DNA of 51,337 bases from Bacteroidota bacterium (GTDB lineage Bacteria; Bacteroidota; Bacteroidia; B-17B0; Aurantibacillaceae): assembly GCA_025362395.1 (NCBI GenBank), contig JANYGK010000083.1, positions 1-51,337 of the forward strand. Direction: 5' to 3'. Of this stretch, positions 8,087-15,430 are shown one piece after another. A model generated the notes under the pieces. It ran no database searches. It was not told the origin of the DNA and saw only the letters and a list, made by a program, of their open reading frames with translations. The first letter of the stretch is position 1. Every line of letters starts with the position of its first letter. The position numbers were made by a program, and so were the translations under genes.

Positions 8087-9771
8087 GCGAGAACCTCCTT
8101 TGTGTAGAACCACATTTTTTCCACATCCTTTATAACGTGTTGTTGAGGTTGTATCCCCTTGACATGTTCTGTTTCAGAATAAGGAGTTTTCAAAGAAATC
8201 TTATAAGGGTCAACTTTAACAGACATGGAGGTATCATGAATTTTATTACTGATCAGTTGAAACATAGAAGCCGCAACCTGTTCAAGCAACGCCATATTAT
8301 CTGCTACTTTTGCAATGATTTTATCGGGATTAACGTGCATTTCATCAATACCCCTTTGAAAGCTTTTCAGGTAGTCTAAATCTAAAGGGTCAATATAACG
8401 GTTCTCGAATGTTTGGTGATCGTGAGGCAACCAATCTAAAAACATATCCTGTACATTTTTATTAAGAACGCCGAATTTTCTTCCCAAACTTTTTTCTGAA
8501 ACAAATAATTCTTTTAATATTTTAAGATCTGTAAAGCCATGGTTTGTAAACAATAAACAGGGTACAGACCAATAAATAGCCCAATCCCAGAAGATCTTGA
8601 AGACCATGATCTGTGTATTACCCATCAGCTTATATTTATCTTGATATATCGGTAACCAACTTTGATACCACGCTAAATGTGTTTGCTCATAAATCTGAGC
8701 GCGCACCGTAATATCTTCGCCTTTGTAATCGCGTAAAATTAAATCGCTGAGCCATGTATTATTTAAGGAAATAAAATCACTTCCGGGAGAATAAAAAGGA
8801 TCAAGGAATGCCCCGGCCTCACCTGTTACAGCCCATCTGTCGGAAGAATAAATACGCCCACTGTCGTGTGCAAAATGTTTAAGGATCCGAAAATCCATTA
8901 AGTCCTCTTTTGGTGGGCAGACAAATTTTGCAGCTTGCGGCTCATGCTTGTTGATCCAGGCAACTGCTTTTTCGTATGTATTAATAGTATCAAACGGGTG
9001 AATGTCTTCATCAGCCACAATGCCAATGCTTGTGTTTTTTGAACCTAAAGGAATGATCCATAACCAATAGCCTTTATCCATAAAATGAACGGTACTAAGG
9101 TAGCGTAATTTTGGGGCAAGAAAAGTTTTCCATTTTTCATTTTCACTCCATTCATCAATATCAATAACGCCTTTAACCCTGTACCAGGCGGCATTTACAT
9201 TGTGCGGTGCTTCTTTCTGAAACCCTAACTTTCGTTTTAATAAACTGATGCGGCTTGTGGCATCTACCAGCCATTTAGTGCGAACCTTTTTATCTTCACG
9301 TTCATGCGCGTAAATGATCTCGTGTAAACCTCCGGCTTCACCAAACACAACATCTTTTGCACGGGCGGCCAATAAAAAATCGGTTCCTAATGATTTAGTG
9401 TGTTTTTCTAAATAATTTTCAAACGTACCTCTATCCAGCTGATGGCTTGGTACCGGTAACTTTAAGCGAGGGCCTAGTTCTACGCGGTTAGAGAGCTCTT
9501 CTTTTTTATCATCGGTAAAGAAAAATCGTAAGCCGTGTTTAGGCAATTCAAATTCTTCCAGGTATGCTTTTAAATTTAGTACTTCCCTGAAATAATGTGT
9601 AGCGAGTTCTACGGTGGATTCTCCCACTTTGTGTGCGGCTGTTTCAGCAGCTTTATCCCTACTCTCTAATATCAAAATAGAAATATCGGGGTTTGCCTGT
9701 TTAAGTTGTATGGATAAAGTTAGTCCTGCCAAACCTCCTCCGGCAATTACCACGTCGTATTCTTTAAGCAT
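8083..9771 (-). CDS. FAD-dependent oxidoreductase of the flavin-dependent halogenase family
   Basis: A 562-residue flavoprotein. The N-terminus has the FAD-binding motif VVIAGGGLAG (to residue 16), then KVGEST (48-53). WLWIIP at 236-241 fits the WxWxIP signature of flavin-dependent halogenases, and GEAGAFLDPFYSPG at 317-330 fits the second FAD contact of that family. Lys78 in LPKHGLRFFF lies where tryptophan halogenases have their catalytic lysine (my alignment by eye). Halogenases use FADH2, oxygen and halide to chlorinate or brominate aromatic substrates; the same fold also includes hydroxylases and reductases, so activity is uncertain. No biosynthetic genes or flavin reductase sit beside it. 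It is transcribed alone from a promoter at about 9795-9802, and its stop overlaps the convergent gene's stop. Confidence 0.8.
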   Translation of the reverse strand: MLKEYDVVIAGGGLAGLTLSIQLKQANPDISILILESRDKAAETAAHKVGESTVELATHYFREVLNLKAYLEEFELPKHGLRFFFTDDKKEELSNRVELGPRLKLPVPSHQLDRGTFENYLEKHTKSLGTDFLLAARAKDVVFGEAGGLHEIIYAHEREDKKVRTKWLVDATSRISLLKRKLGFQKEAPHNVNAAWYRVKGVIDIDEWSENEKWKTFLAPKLRYLSTVHFMDKGYWLWIIPLGSKNTSIGIVADEDIHPFDTINTYEKAVAWINKHEPQAAKFVCPPKEDLMDFRILKHFAHDSGRIYSSDRWAVTGEAGAFLDPFYSPGSDFISLNNTWLSDLILRDYKGEDITVRAQIYEQTHLAWYQSWLPIYQDKYKLMGNTQIMVFKIFWDWAIYWSVPCLLFTNHGFTDLKILKELFVSEKSLGRKFGVLNKNVQDMFLDWLPHDHQTFENRYIDPLDLDYLKSFQRGIDEMHVNPDKIIAKVADNMALLEQVAASMFQLISNKIHDTSMSVKVDPYKISLKTPYSETEHVKGIQPQQHVIKDVEKMWFYTKEVLA

Positions 9772-9794
9772 TTGTTTTGATTTTGTGAATAAAA

Positions 9795-9802
9795 CAAAAA
9801 TA
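9795..9802 (-). promoter_or_regulatory. -7 box of the halogenase-like gene
   Basis: Read on the minus strand this is TATTTTTG, an exact match to TAnnTTTG, 23 bases before the ATG at 9771. The -33 region is not a clear match. Confidence 0.45.
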
Positions 9803-9928
9803 CAATTTTATTGTGTTAACGCCCTTTTAAGGCTGAAAAATAAATATAAAAAACAAGTTTTGTTTAATATTTAGTATCATTGCGACGTGTTTTTCATCAA
9901 ATAATTAAACAAAAGTTTTACCTGCATT

Positions 9929-10348
9929 ATGAAGATCCGTGAGCCCGATAAAAATGATTTTCTTAAAATAAGAACGTTGATAGAATTATTTGAACTCGAC
10001 AACAGGCAACTGCTTAAGGAACAATTTTTAGCAACGTCTTCACAAATCGGTTTAATAGGCTTTGGAAGAATAAGAGATTATACGAACTGTAGTGAGCTGT
10101 GTTCCTTAGGAGTAATAGAGCCACAGCGCTATAAGGGTATAGGGAAACAATTGGTAAAAGCACTTATTCAAAAAGCAAAAAACCCCTTATACTTAGTTTG
10201 TGTTATTCCCGATTTTTTTGAGCCTTTAGGGTTTACTATAGTAAAGAAATACCCCGATGAATTAAAAGATAAATTAGAGTACTGTACAAGCACATTAGTA
10301 GTGGAAGAAAAATACGTTGTTATGAAACATGAAAAAAGTGACGATTAA
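9929..10348 (+). CDS. GNAT-family N-acetyltransferase
   Basis: A 139-residue single-domain GNAT protein. The acetyl-CoA loop is visible as RYKGIGKQL (about residues 67-75), preceded by the beta-4 strand ELCSLGVIEP and followed by YLVCVIPDFFEPLGF, the usual beta-5 and late-motif layout. Short members of this type resemble the ArgA-like acetyltransferase domain, but without argE/argJ neighbours the substrate cannot be told. The start ATG at 9929 puts the first residues directly in beta-1. It is divergent from the halogenase-like gene and 40 bases upstream of the VOC gene, with which it may be co-transcribed. Confidence 0.85.
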   Translation: MKIREPDKNDFLKIRTLIELFELDNRQLLKEQFLATSSQIGLIGFGRIRDYTNCSELCSLGVIEPQRYKGIGKQLVKALIQKAKNPLYLVCVIPDFFEPLGFTIVKKYPDELKDKLEYCTSTLVVEEKYVVMKHEKSDD

Positions 10349-10388
10349 CATTTTATAATTTTTATTTTTACATTTTTTAAATTAGTAT

Positions 10389-11450
10389 ATGGATTATATT
10401 ATTTCAGGAATACAACAACTAGGCGTGGGTAATACCGATGTAAAGGCCACCTTTAAATGGTACCGCAAGGCATTTGGAACAGATGTAAAAATATTTGAAG
10501 AGGCTGCTATGGCTGAACTAATGCTGCCTTATACAGATAATTTACCACATGCAAGGCATGCCATTTTAGCCATTAGTATGAATGGCGGCGGTGGTTTTGA
10601 GATTTGGCAATACACAAGCAGACGCGCTCAAAGCGCTGCGTTTACCATACAACTAGGGGACATAGGCATTTTTGCAGGAAAAATAAAATCGTATGATATA
10701 CAAGGCTCTTATAATCACTTAAAGCAATTTGGTGCAACGATGCTAACGGAGATTACAACTTCGCCCGATGGCAGAAAACATTTTTATATCCATGATCTTT
10801 GGAAAAATGTATATGAGGTGATCGAAGAAAAAACAGCGTGGTATCAGAAAAAAGATTTTACAACAGGTGGTATATTAGGCGCTGTTATTGGTGTTAAAGA
10901 CATTGAAAGATCGGTGAACTTATATAAAACAGTATTGGGTTTTGACAAGGTGATAAGCGATACAACTTCTGTTTTTGAAGATTGGAAAGGAGTAGAGGGG
11001 TCACAAAAAAAATTCAGAAGAGTAGTATTAAGAAATTCGAAACCGCGCGAAGGCAGCTTTGGCCCATTACTTGGTGATAACGAAATAGAATTGATACAAG
11101 CCTTAGACTATACGCCTAAAAAAATATTTGAAAATCGCTTGTGGGGCGATTGCGGATTTATTCATGTATGCTTTGATATTAAAAACATGAAAGCTCTGCA
11201 AGCGGCTTGTAACAAAGTCGGTCAGCCTTTTACGGTTGACGGCGGCGCAGGTTTTGAAATGGGTGAAGCAGCAGGACACTTTACGTATATTGAAGATGCC
11301 GACGGCACGTTAATAGAATTTGTAGAAACAAAAAAATTACCGGTCGTAAAAAAAATCGGATGGTATTTAGATCTTCGCAAGCGTGACCCTAAGAAACCAT
11401 TACCTAACTTTATTTTAAAAGCTTTGAGGTTTAGCAGAGTTAAAGATTAA
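10389..11450 (+). CDS. Two-domain VOC (glyoxalase/dioxygenase) family protein
   Basis: A 353-residue protein with two vicinal-oxygen-chelate domains: about residues 5-150, beginning IQQLGVGNTDVKATFKWY, and about 158-315, beginning GAVIGVKDIERSVNLYK. Both show the beta-alpha-beta-beta-beta start and a late metal-ligand-like segment (HFYIHDLWKNVYEVIEE; FTYIEDADGTLIEFVE). VOC proteins are metal-dependent lyases, isomerases or dioxygenases, or resistance proteins; the substrate is not predictable here. The last 20 codons (11391-11450) recur in diverged form at 12057-12116, beyond the toxin-antitoxin pair. Confidence 0.85.
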   Translation: MDYIISGIQQLGVGNTDVKATFKWYRKAFGTDVKIFEEAAMAELMLPYTDNLPHARHAILAISMNGGGGFEIWQYTSRRAQSAAFTIQLGDIGIFAGKIKSYDIQGSYNHLKQFGATMLTEITTSPDGRKHFYIHDLWKNVYEVIEEKTAWYQKKDFTTGGILGAVIGVKDIERSVNLYKTVLGFDKVISDTTSVFEDWKGVEGSQKKFRRVVLRNSKPREGSFGPLLGDNEIELIQALDYTPKKIFENRLWGDCGFIHVCFDIKNMKALQAACNKVGQPFTVDGGAGFEMGEAAGHFTYIEDADGTLIEFVETKKLPVVKKIGWYLDLRKRDPKKPLPNFILKALRFSRVKD

Positions 11451-11471
11451 AGTTTTTTGACAGTATTGGAT

Positions 11472-11502
11472 TTTGATAATGGCTTTGAAATTCTTAAATT
11501 TG
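11472..11502 (+). promoter_or_regulatory. Promoter of the toxin-antitoxin pair
   Basis: TTTG (11472-11475), a 19-base spacer and TAAATTTG (11495-11502) match the Bacteroidota TTTG / TAnnTTTG consensus exactly. The antitoxin ATG lies 19 bases beyond the -7 box. Confidence 0.75.
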
Positions 11503-11521
11503 ATTAAGAAAAAGCTCGAAA

Positions 11522-11740
11522 ATGAATATTTCACTTGAAATTGATAAAATCAAAAATGATCTTGAGGAACTTCATGATGAAAAGTTGATTGAAACGGTTA
11601 AAAGTCTTTTAGATTTTGCACGTAAGCGCATTTTTGAGAGCAGTTTAACGCCAATGCGCCTTGAAGAATATGTAGAGAGAGCATTAAAATCTGAGGCAGA
11701 TATAAAGTACGGCAGGCTTACGGATGCGGATGATCTATAA
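11522..11740 (+). CDS. Antitoxin of a ParE/RelE-type toxin-antitoxin module
   Basis: A 72-residue acidic, helical protein directly upstream of a RelE/ParE-like toxin (stop at 11740, toxin ATG at 11743). The middle (LIETVKSLLDFARKRI) is a long amphipathic helix, and LTPMRLEEYVERALKSEADIKYGR at the C-terminus (about 42-65) resembles the toxin-binding tail of Bacteroidota RelE/ParE partners. No classic ribbon-helix-helix or HTH is obvious, so DNA binding is uncertain. Its own consensus promoter lies 20 bases upstream, consistent with autoregulated expression of the pair. Confidence 0.75.
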   Translation: MNISLEIDKIKNDLEELHDEKLIETVKSLLDFARKRIFESSLTPMRLEEYVERALKSEADIKYGRLTDADDL

Positions 11741-11742
11741 AC

Positions 11743-12051
11743 ATGCACAAAGTATTAATTACTCAGTTTGCCAAGGACAATTTGAAATTTATTTATGAAT
11801 ATTATAAATCTACAGTAAGTATTTTATTGGCTGATAAGATCAAAAAGGAAATTAAATTGGCAATACTCGAACTTAAAAATGAAAAAGTAGATTGGCAAGA
11901 AGATGACTATTTAAGAGTTTTAAAGAAAGAACATCGAAGATTTATTTGTGGTAATTATAAAATTATTTACTACAGAGATAGTATTAAGCAAATAACATAT
12001 ATTACTGATATTTTTGATTCCAGGCAAGATCCAATAAATCAAACCGGCTAA
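11743..12051 (+). CDS. RelE/ParE superfamily toxin
   Basis: A 102-residue basic protein with the RelE/ParE fold pattern: an N-terminal strand (HKVLITQFAKDNLKFIYEYY), a helical hairpin, then YLRVLKKEHRRFICGNYKIIYY, and an end ITYITDIFDSRQDP typical of ParE-like toxins. RelE members cut mRNA in the ribosome and ParE members poison gyrase; the tail and the R-R-F-x-C-G-N-Y-K-I-I-Y core favour the ParE side, but this is not decisive. It follows the antitoxin by two bases. The pair sits between the VOC gene and a diverged duplicate of the VOC 3' end. Confidence 0.85.
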   Translation: MHKVLITQFAKDNLKFIYEYYKSTVSILLADKIKKEIKLAILELKNEKVDWQEDDYLRVLKKEHRRFICGNYKIIYYRDSIKQITYITDIFDSRQDPINQTG

Positions 12052-12053
12052 TA

Positions 12054-12116
12054 TCTAAAAAAGCATTACCGAATTTTATTTTAAAAGCTTTGCGGTTCAG
12101 TAGGGTTAAAGACTAA
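12054..12116 (+). pseudogene. Diverged duplicate of the VOC gene's last codons (gene-end remnant)
   Basis: Read in frame this gives SKKALPNFILKALRFSRVKD and a stop, against KKPLPNFILKALRFSRVKD at the true end of the VOC gene (11391-11450). Over 60 aligned bases there are 9 differences, 8 of them silent (only Pro to Ala changes the protein). No start or upstream VOC sequence precedes it: it begins 2 bases after the toxin stop codon. It is therefore a fragment of a once-functional VOC homologue. Confidence 0.9.
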
Positions 12117-12138
12117 AAGCCCCACAAATCCTTGTAAG

Positions 12139-12170
12139 AAGCCGCTTGTGTAAAAGCGGCTTTTTCTTTT
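12139..12170 (+). terminator. Rho-independent terminator after the toxin-antitoxin region
   Basis: AAGCCGCTT (12139-12147) pairs exactly with AAGCGGCTT (12154-12162) across a 6-base loop and runs into a T-rich tract. It probably was the original terminator of the VOC gene, since it directly follows the VOC remnant. Confidence 0.9.
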
Positions 12171-12217
12171 GTAAACCGACAAATTAATCGCATTTTTACT
12201 ATTCAAACAGCTCATAA

Positions 12218-14911
12218 ATGAAAATTAAACACGTATTTTTTTCTTCTGCAATTATAGCATTAGCGGTAGCATGTTCAGCTACTAAAAAAAGCAAACAAAC
12301 ACAAGCGGTTACCACCAACGAACCGTCTATTATACTTGATACCATAAGAGTAATAGCCAATGAAACTCCTAAAAAGAAAGTGTATCAAGCCACTGAAACC
12401 AAATTGAACGACATTATTCATACTAAATTATGGGTAAGCTTCGATTGGCAAAAGTCACAAATGTCGGGCAAAGCAGAGCTTTTAATTAAACCCTATTTTT
12501 ATCCTACTAACATGCTGTATTTGAATGCACGGGGTATGGAAATTAAAAGTGTAACCGGAACAGCGTTAGTCTATAAGCCGATTATTGTTAAACCCGGCCA
12601 AAAGGTAAGCGAAGAAGATTCGTATACTAAACTTCCGCTCACCGTAAAATATTTATATAGCAACGATTCTATCCGGATTGACCTTGGCAGGGTATTTAAA
12701 AAAGATCAACAATACAAAATTGAAATAGAATACATTGCTAAGCCGGAAGAGTTGAAAACAGGTGGAAGCGCTGCTATCAGCGAAGACAAAGGCTTATACT
12801 TTATTAATCCTACAGGGTCTGATCCGGATAAAATGCCACAGATATGGACACAAGGTGAAACTCAATCCAATTCTGTTTGGTTTCCGACCATTGATAATCC
12901 TACTGAGAAAATGACAGATGAGATTTATATGACGGTAGAAGATAAATATATAACTCTATCTAACGGTTTGCTGACGGACTCTAAGAAAAACGCTGACGGT
13001 ACACGAACCGATCACTGGAAAATGGATCTTCCGCACGCGCCTTATTTAGTAATGATGGCTGTAGGCGAATTTAAAAAAGTGACTGATGAACCTTGGAACG
13101 GGAAAGAGGTAAGCTATTATGTAGAAAAAGAATACGAACCGCATGCTAAAGCTATTTTCGGTAAGACAAAAAAAATGATCGAATTTTATTCTAGCAAGTT
13201 GGGAGTTCCTTATGCGTGGCCTAAATACTCGCAAATAGTAGTGCGTGATTACGTGAGCGGGGCCATGGAAAATACAAGCGCGACCTTACACGGTGACTTT
13301 ATGTGTTACCAAACTACACGCGAAATTATTGATGGCGCTAAAGGAGAAAGTACCATTGCACATGAATTGTTTCACCAATGGTTTGGCGATTTGGCAAGCT
13401 GCGAAAGCTGGAGTAATTTAACGTTGAACGAATCGTTTGCAACTTACGGAGAATACATGTGGGAAGAATATGAGAACGGAAGAGATGCAGCTGATGATCA
13501 CAGCGCACAATCACGCTTTGGCTACTTTGCACAGTCTGCTCAAAAACAAGTGGATTTGGTGCGTTTTGATTATGAAGAACGTGAAGATATGTTTGACGCG
13601 TTCAGCTATAACAAAGGTGGGCAGATCATTCACATGCTGCGCAAGTATGTTGGGGACGATGCATTTTTTGCTTCTTTGAAATTATATTTAGAAAAAAATA
13701 AATTCAAAACCGCTGAAGCTCATGACCTGCGCCTGGCATTTGAAGAAGTTACCGGTGAAGACCTGAATTGGTTTTTTAACGAGTGGTATTTTGCCAAAGG
13801 CCACCCGATACTCGACATTACAAAGTCGTATGATGCCAACACTAAAAAAGTAAAAATAGACGTTGTTCAAAAACAAGACTTTAAAGAAACACCTTTATAT
13901 AAATTGCCGATCGACATTGATATTTATGCCGGGGGAAAGAAAACAAGAACACGTGTTTGGATAGATGATGTGAAAAACACGTTTATGCTCGATGCTGCTG
14001 CAACTCCCGACCTGGTAAATTTTGATGCCGAAAAACAATTGTTGGCTAAGCTAACCTATCCTAAAACAAACCGGGAATATGTATTTCAATATAAAAATGC
14101 ACCATTATGGGGTGATAGAGATGAAGCCATGGATTATTTTAAAGACCACATGGCAGATGCGGATGTTTATGCTCTTATGAAATCTATCGCTAAAAAGGAT
14201 GTGTGGCGTAAATTCAGGACGCAGGCCATTGCGATGCTTAGTGATATGGGCAAAGATAAAGAGGCAGACCTTAAACCGTTATTTGTAGATATTTATAATA
14301 CAGATGCAAATACAAAAGTAAGAGCAGCAGCGCTTAAAGCCTTAGCGGCTAATTATAAGGGCGATGATTTAAATGCGTTATATGAAAAAGCATTGAATGA
14401 ACAGTCGTACGCTATTGCTTCTGAAGGCTTTGATGCTATTGCAAAAATTAATCCTGAGCTCGCATTGAAAAAAGCAAAAGGCTTAGAGAATGAACCGTCT
14501 AAAGAAATTATTTATTCGATTATGGATTTGTATTCTAAAAACGGGACAGACGACAATGCGGAATTCTTTAAAAAAGTAAAAAAACAATTTAACGGCTTTG
14601 AATTAATGGCTTACGGAAACATGTACGGTAAGTTTTTAAAACGCGCTACAAATCCTGCTACGGCCCTTGATGGGGCTAAAGAAGTAGCTAAGATGGGTAT
14701 GTCGGATAATAAGTATGTGAAATATACCGCGCAAAAAATAATGAAGGATAATTTATTGAATGTGTGGCAGGATAAAGAAGATAAGTTGAATGCAAAAATA
14801 GAAAAAGGCAAAAAAGAAAATCAGGATGTAACAGCATTAACTAGCGAGTTAAAGACTGTTGCTGATACGAAGAAACAAATTCTGGACTTGTATAATTCTA
14901 TAAAAAAGTAA
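12218..14911 (+). CDS. M1-family zinc aminopeptidase, lipoprotein
   Basis: An 897-residue gluzincin of the aminopeptidase N / leukotriene A4 hydrolase family. The N-terminal lipobox LAVAC puts the lipidated cysteine at residue 19, so the enzyme is membrane-anchored, probably periplasmic or surface-exposed. Exopeptidase motif GAMEN is at 348-352; the zinc site is HELFH at 382-386 with the third ligand Glu405 in NESFATY. A catalytic domain to about 560 is followed by a beta-sandwich and a C-terminal helical (HEAT/ARM-like) domain. It removes N-terminal residues from peptides. It heads a run of peptide-degrading genes (S9 peptidase, PepT) and then aspartase. Confidence 0.95.
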   Translation: MKIKHVFFSSAIIALAVACSATKKSKQTQAVTTNEPSIILDTIRVIANETPKKKVYQATETKLNDIIHTKLWVSFDWQKSQMSGKAELLIKPYFYPTNMLYLNARGMEIKSVTGTALVYKPIIVKPGQKVSEEDSYTKLPLTVKYLYSNDSIRIDLGRVFKKDQQYKIEIEYIAKPEELKTGGSAAISEDKGLYFINPTGSDPDKMPQIWTQGETQSNSVWFPTIDNPTEKMTDEIYMTVEDKYITLSNGLLTDSKKNADGTRTDHWKMDLPHAPYLVMMAVGEFKKVTDEPWNGKEVSYYVEKEYEPHAKAIFGKTKKMIEFYSSKLGVPYAWPKYSQIVVRDYVSGAMENTSATLHGDFMCYQTTREIIDGAKGESTIAHELFHQWFGDLASCESWSNLTLNESFATYGEYMWEEYENGRDAADDHSAQSRFGYFAQSAQKQVDLVRFDYEEREDMFDAFSYNKGGQIIHMLRKYVGDDAFFASLKLYLEKNKFKTAEAHDLRLAFEEVTGEDLNWFFNEWYFAKGHPILDITKSYDANTKKVKIDVVQKQDFKETPLYKLPIDIDIYAGGKKTRTRVWIDDVKNTFMLDAAATPDLVNFDAEKQLLAKLTYPKTNREYVFQYKNAPLWGDRDEAMDYFKDHMADADVYALMKSIAKKDVWRKFRTQAIAMLSDMGKDKEADLKPLFVDIYNTDANTKVRAAALKALAANYKGDDLNALYEKALNEQSYAIASEGFDAIAKINPELALKKAKGLENEPSKEIIYSIMDLYSKNGTDDNAEFFKKVKKQFNGFELMAYGNMYGKFLKRATNPATALDGAKEVAKMGMSDNKYVKYTAQKIMKDNLLNVWQDKEDKLNAKIEKGKKENQDVTALTSELKTVADTKKQILDLYNSIKK

Positions 14912-14915
14912 ATTT

Positions 14916-14942
14916 AACCACATAGTCACATAGTCAACATAG
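14916..14942 (+). repeat. Left terminal inverted repeat flanking the GxxExxY gene
   Basis: A 27-base sequence beginning AACCACATAGTCACATAG and ending AACATAG. Its reverse complement occurs at 15388-15414 with 25 of 27 bases matching. It contains internal repeats of a CATAGTCA-like unit. It begins 4 bases after the M1 peptidase stop codon. Confidence 0.9.
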
Positions 14943-14956
14943 GATAAGAATAATAG

Positions 14957-15373
14957 ATGAGTGTACTTACTAAAAAATATTTGGATGAGCTGACGTATGA
15001 AATAATAGGATCATCAATTGAAGTTCACAAAGCGCTTGGTCCCGGGTTGTTAGAGTCAGTTTATCATAAATGTTTAAGAAGAGAATTATCTATAAGAGGA
15101 ATTAGTTTTTTATCAGAGCTTTCTATCCCAATTTTTTATAAAGGTGATTCTTTAGATGTGGATTTAAAGTGTGATTTATTTGTAGAAAATGCCATAGTTT
15201 TAGAATTAAAATCAGTTGATAAGATGTTGCCTCTTTTTGATGCACAACTTTTAACTTACATGAAACTGTTAGAAGTATCTAAAGGAATTCTTATTAATTT
15301 TAACGTAAACAATATTTTTAATGAAGGTCAAAAAACATTGGTAAATGATCAATTTCGATTAATGCCTGAATAA
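14957..15373 (+). CDS. GxxExxY protein (PD-(D/E)XK-like nuclease fold)
   Basis: A 138-residue protein with the family signature around GPGLLESVYHKCL (about residues 28-40), which fits G-x-x-E-x-x-Y. The nuclease-like core is visible as YKGDSLDVDLKCDLFVENAIVLELKS: Asp in the DLF strand, then E-L-K, the usual D...ExK arrangement of PDDEXK folds. Function of the family is not established; a DNA-related or mobile-element role has been suggested from its spread. The ATG at 14957 begins 14 bases inside the left inverted repeat's inner edge, and the stop lies 14 bases before the right one. Confidence 0.88.
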   Translation: MSVLTKKYLDELTYEIIGSSIEVHKALGPGLLESVYHKCLRRELSIRGISFLSELSIPIFYKGDSLDVDLKCDLFVENAIVLELKSVDKMLPLFDAQLLTYMKLLEVSKGILINFNVNNIFNEGQKTLVNDQFRLMPE

Positions 15374-15387
15374 AACTTATACAAAAA

Positions 15388-15414
15388 CTATGTTTTCTAT
15401 GTGACTATGTGGTT
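15388..15414 (-). repeat. Right terminal inverted repeat flanking the GxxExxY gene
   Basis: Reverse complement of 14916-14942 with two mismatches; the outer 18 bases, CTATGTGACTATGTGGTT at 15397-15414, are a perfect match. It lies just upstream of the S9 peptidase start at 15431, so it may affect that gene's expression. Confidence 0.9.
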
Positions 15415-15430
15415 TATATACAACAACAAA

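Larger units (their letters stand above)
14916..15414 (+). mobile_element. Possible small mobile unit: GxxExxY gene bounded by 27-bp inverted repeats
   Basis: The 499-base unit consists of a single gene between inverted repeats, inserted between two peptidase genes. No transposase is encoded and no target-site duplication is apparent at the two edges. GxxExxY genes are often found with similar ACCACA-type repeats at both sides, so a non-autonomous or recombination-spread cassette is a reasonable inference; movement has not been shown. Confidence 0.45.
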
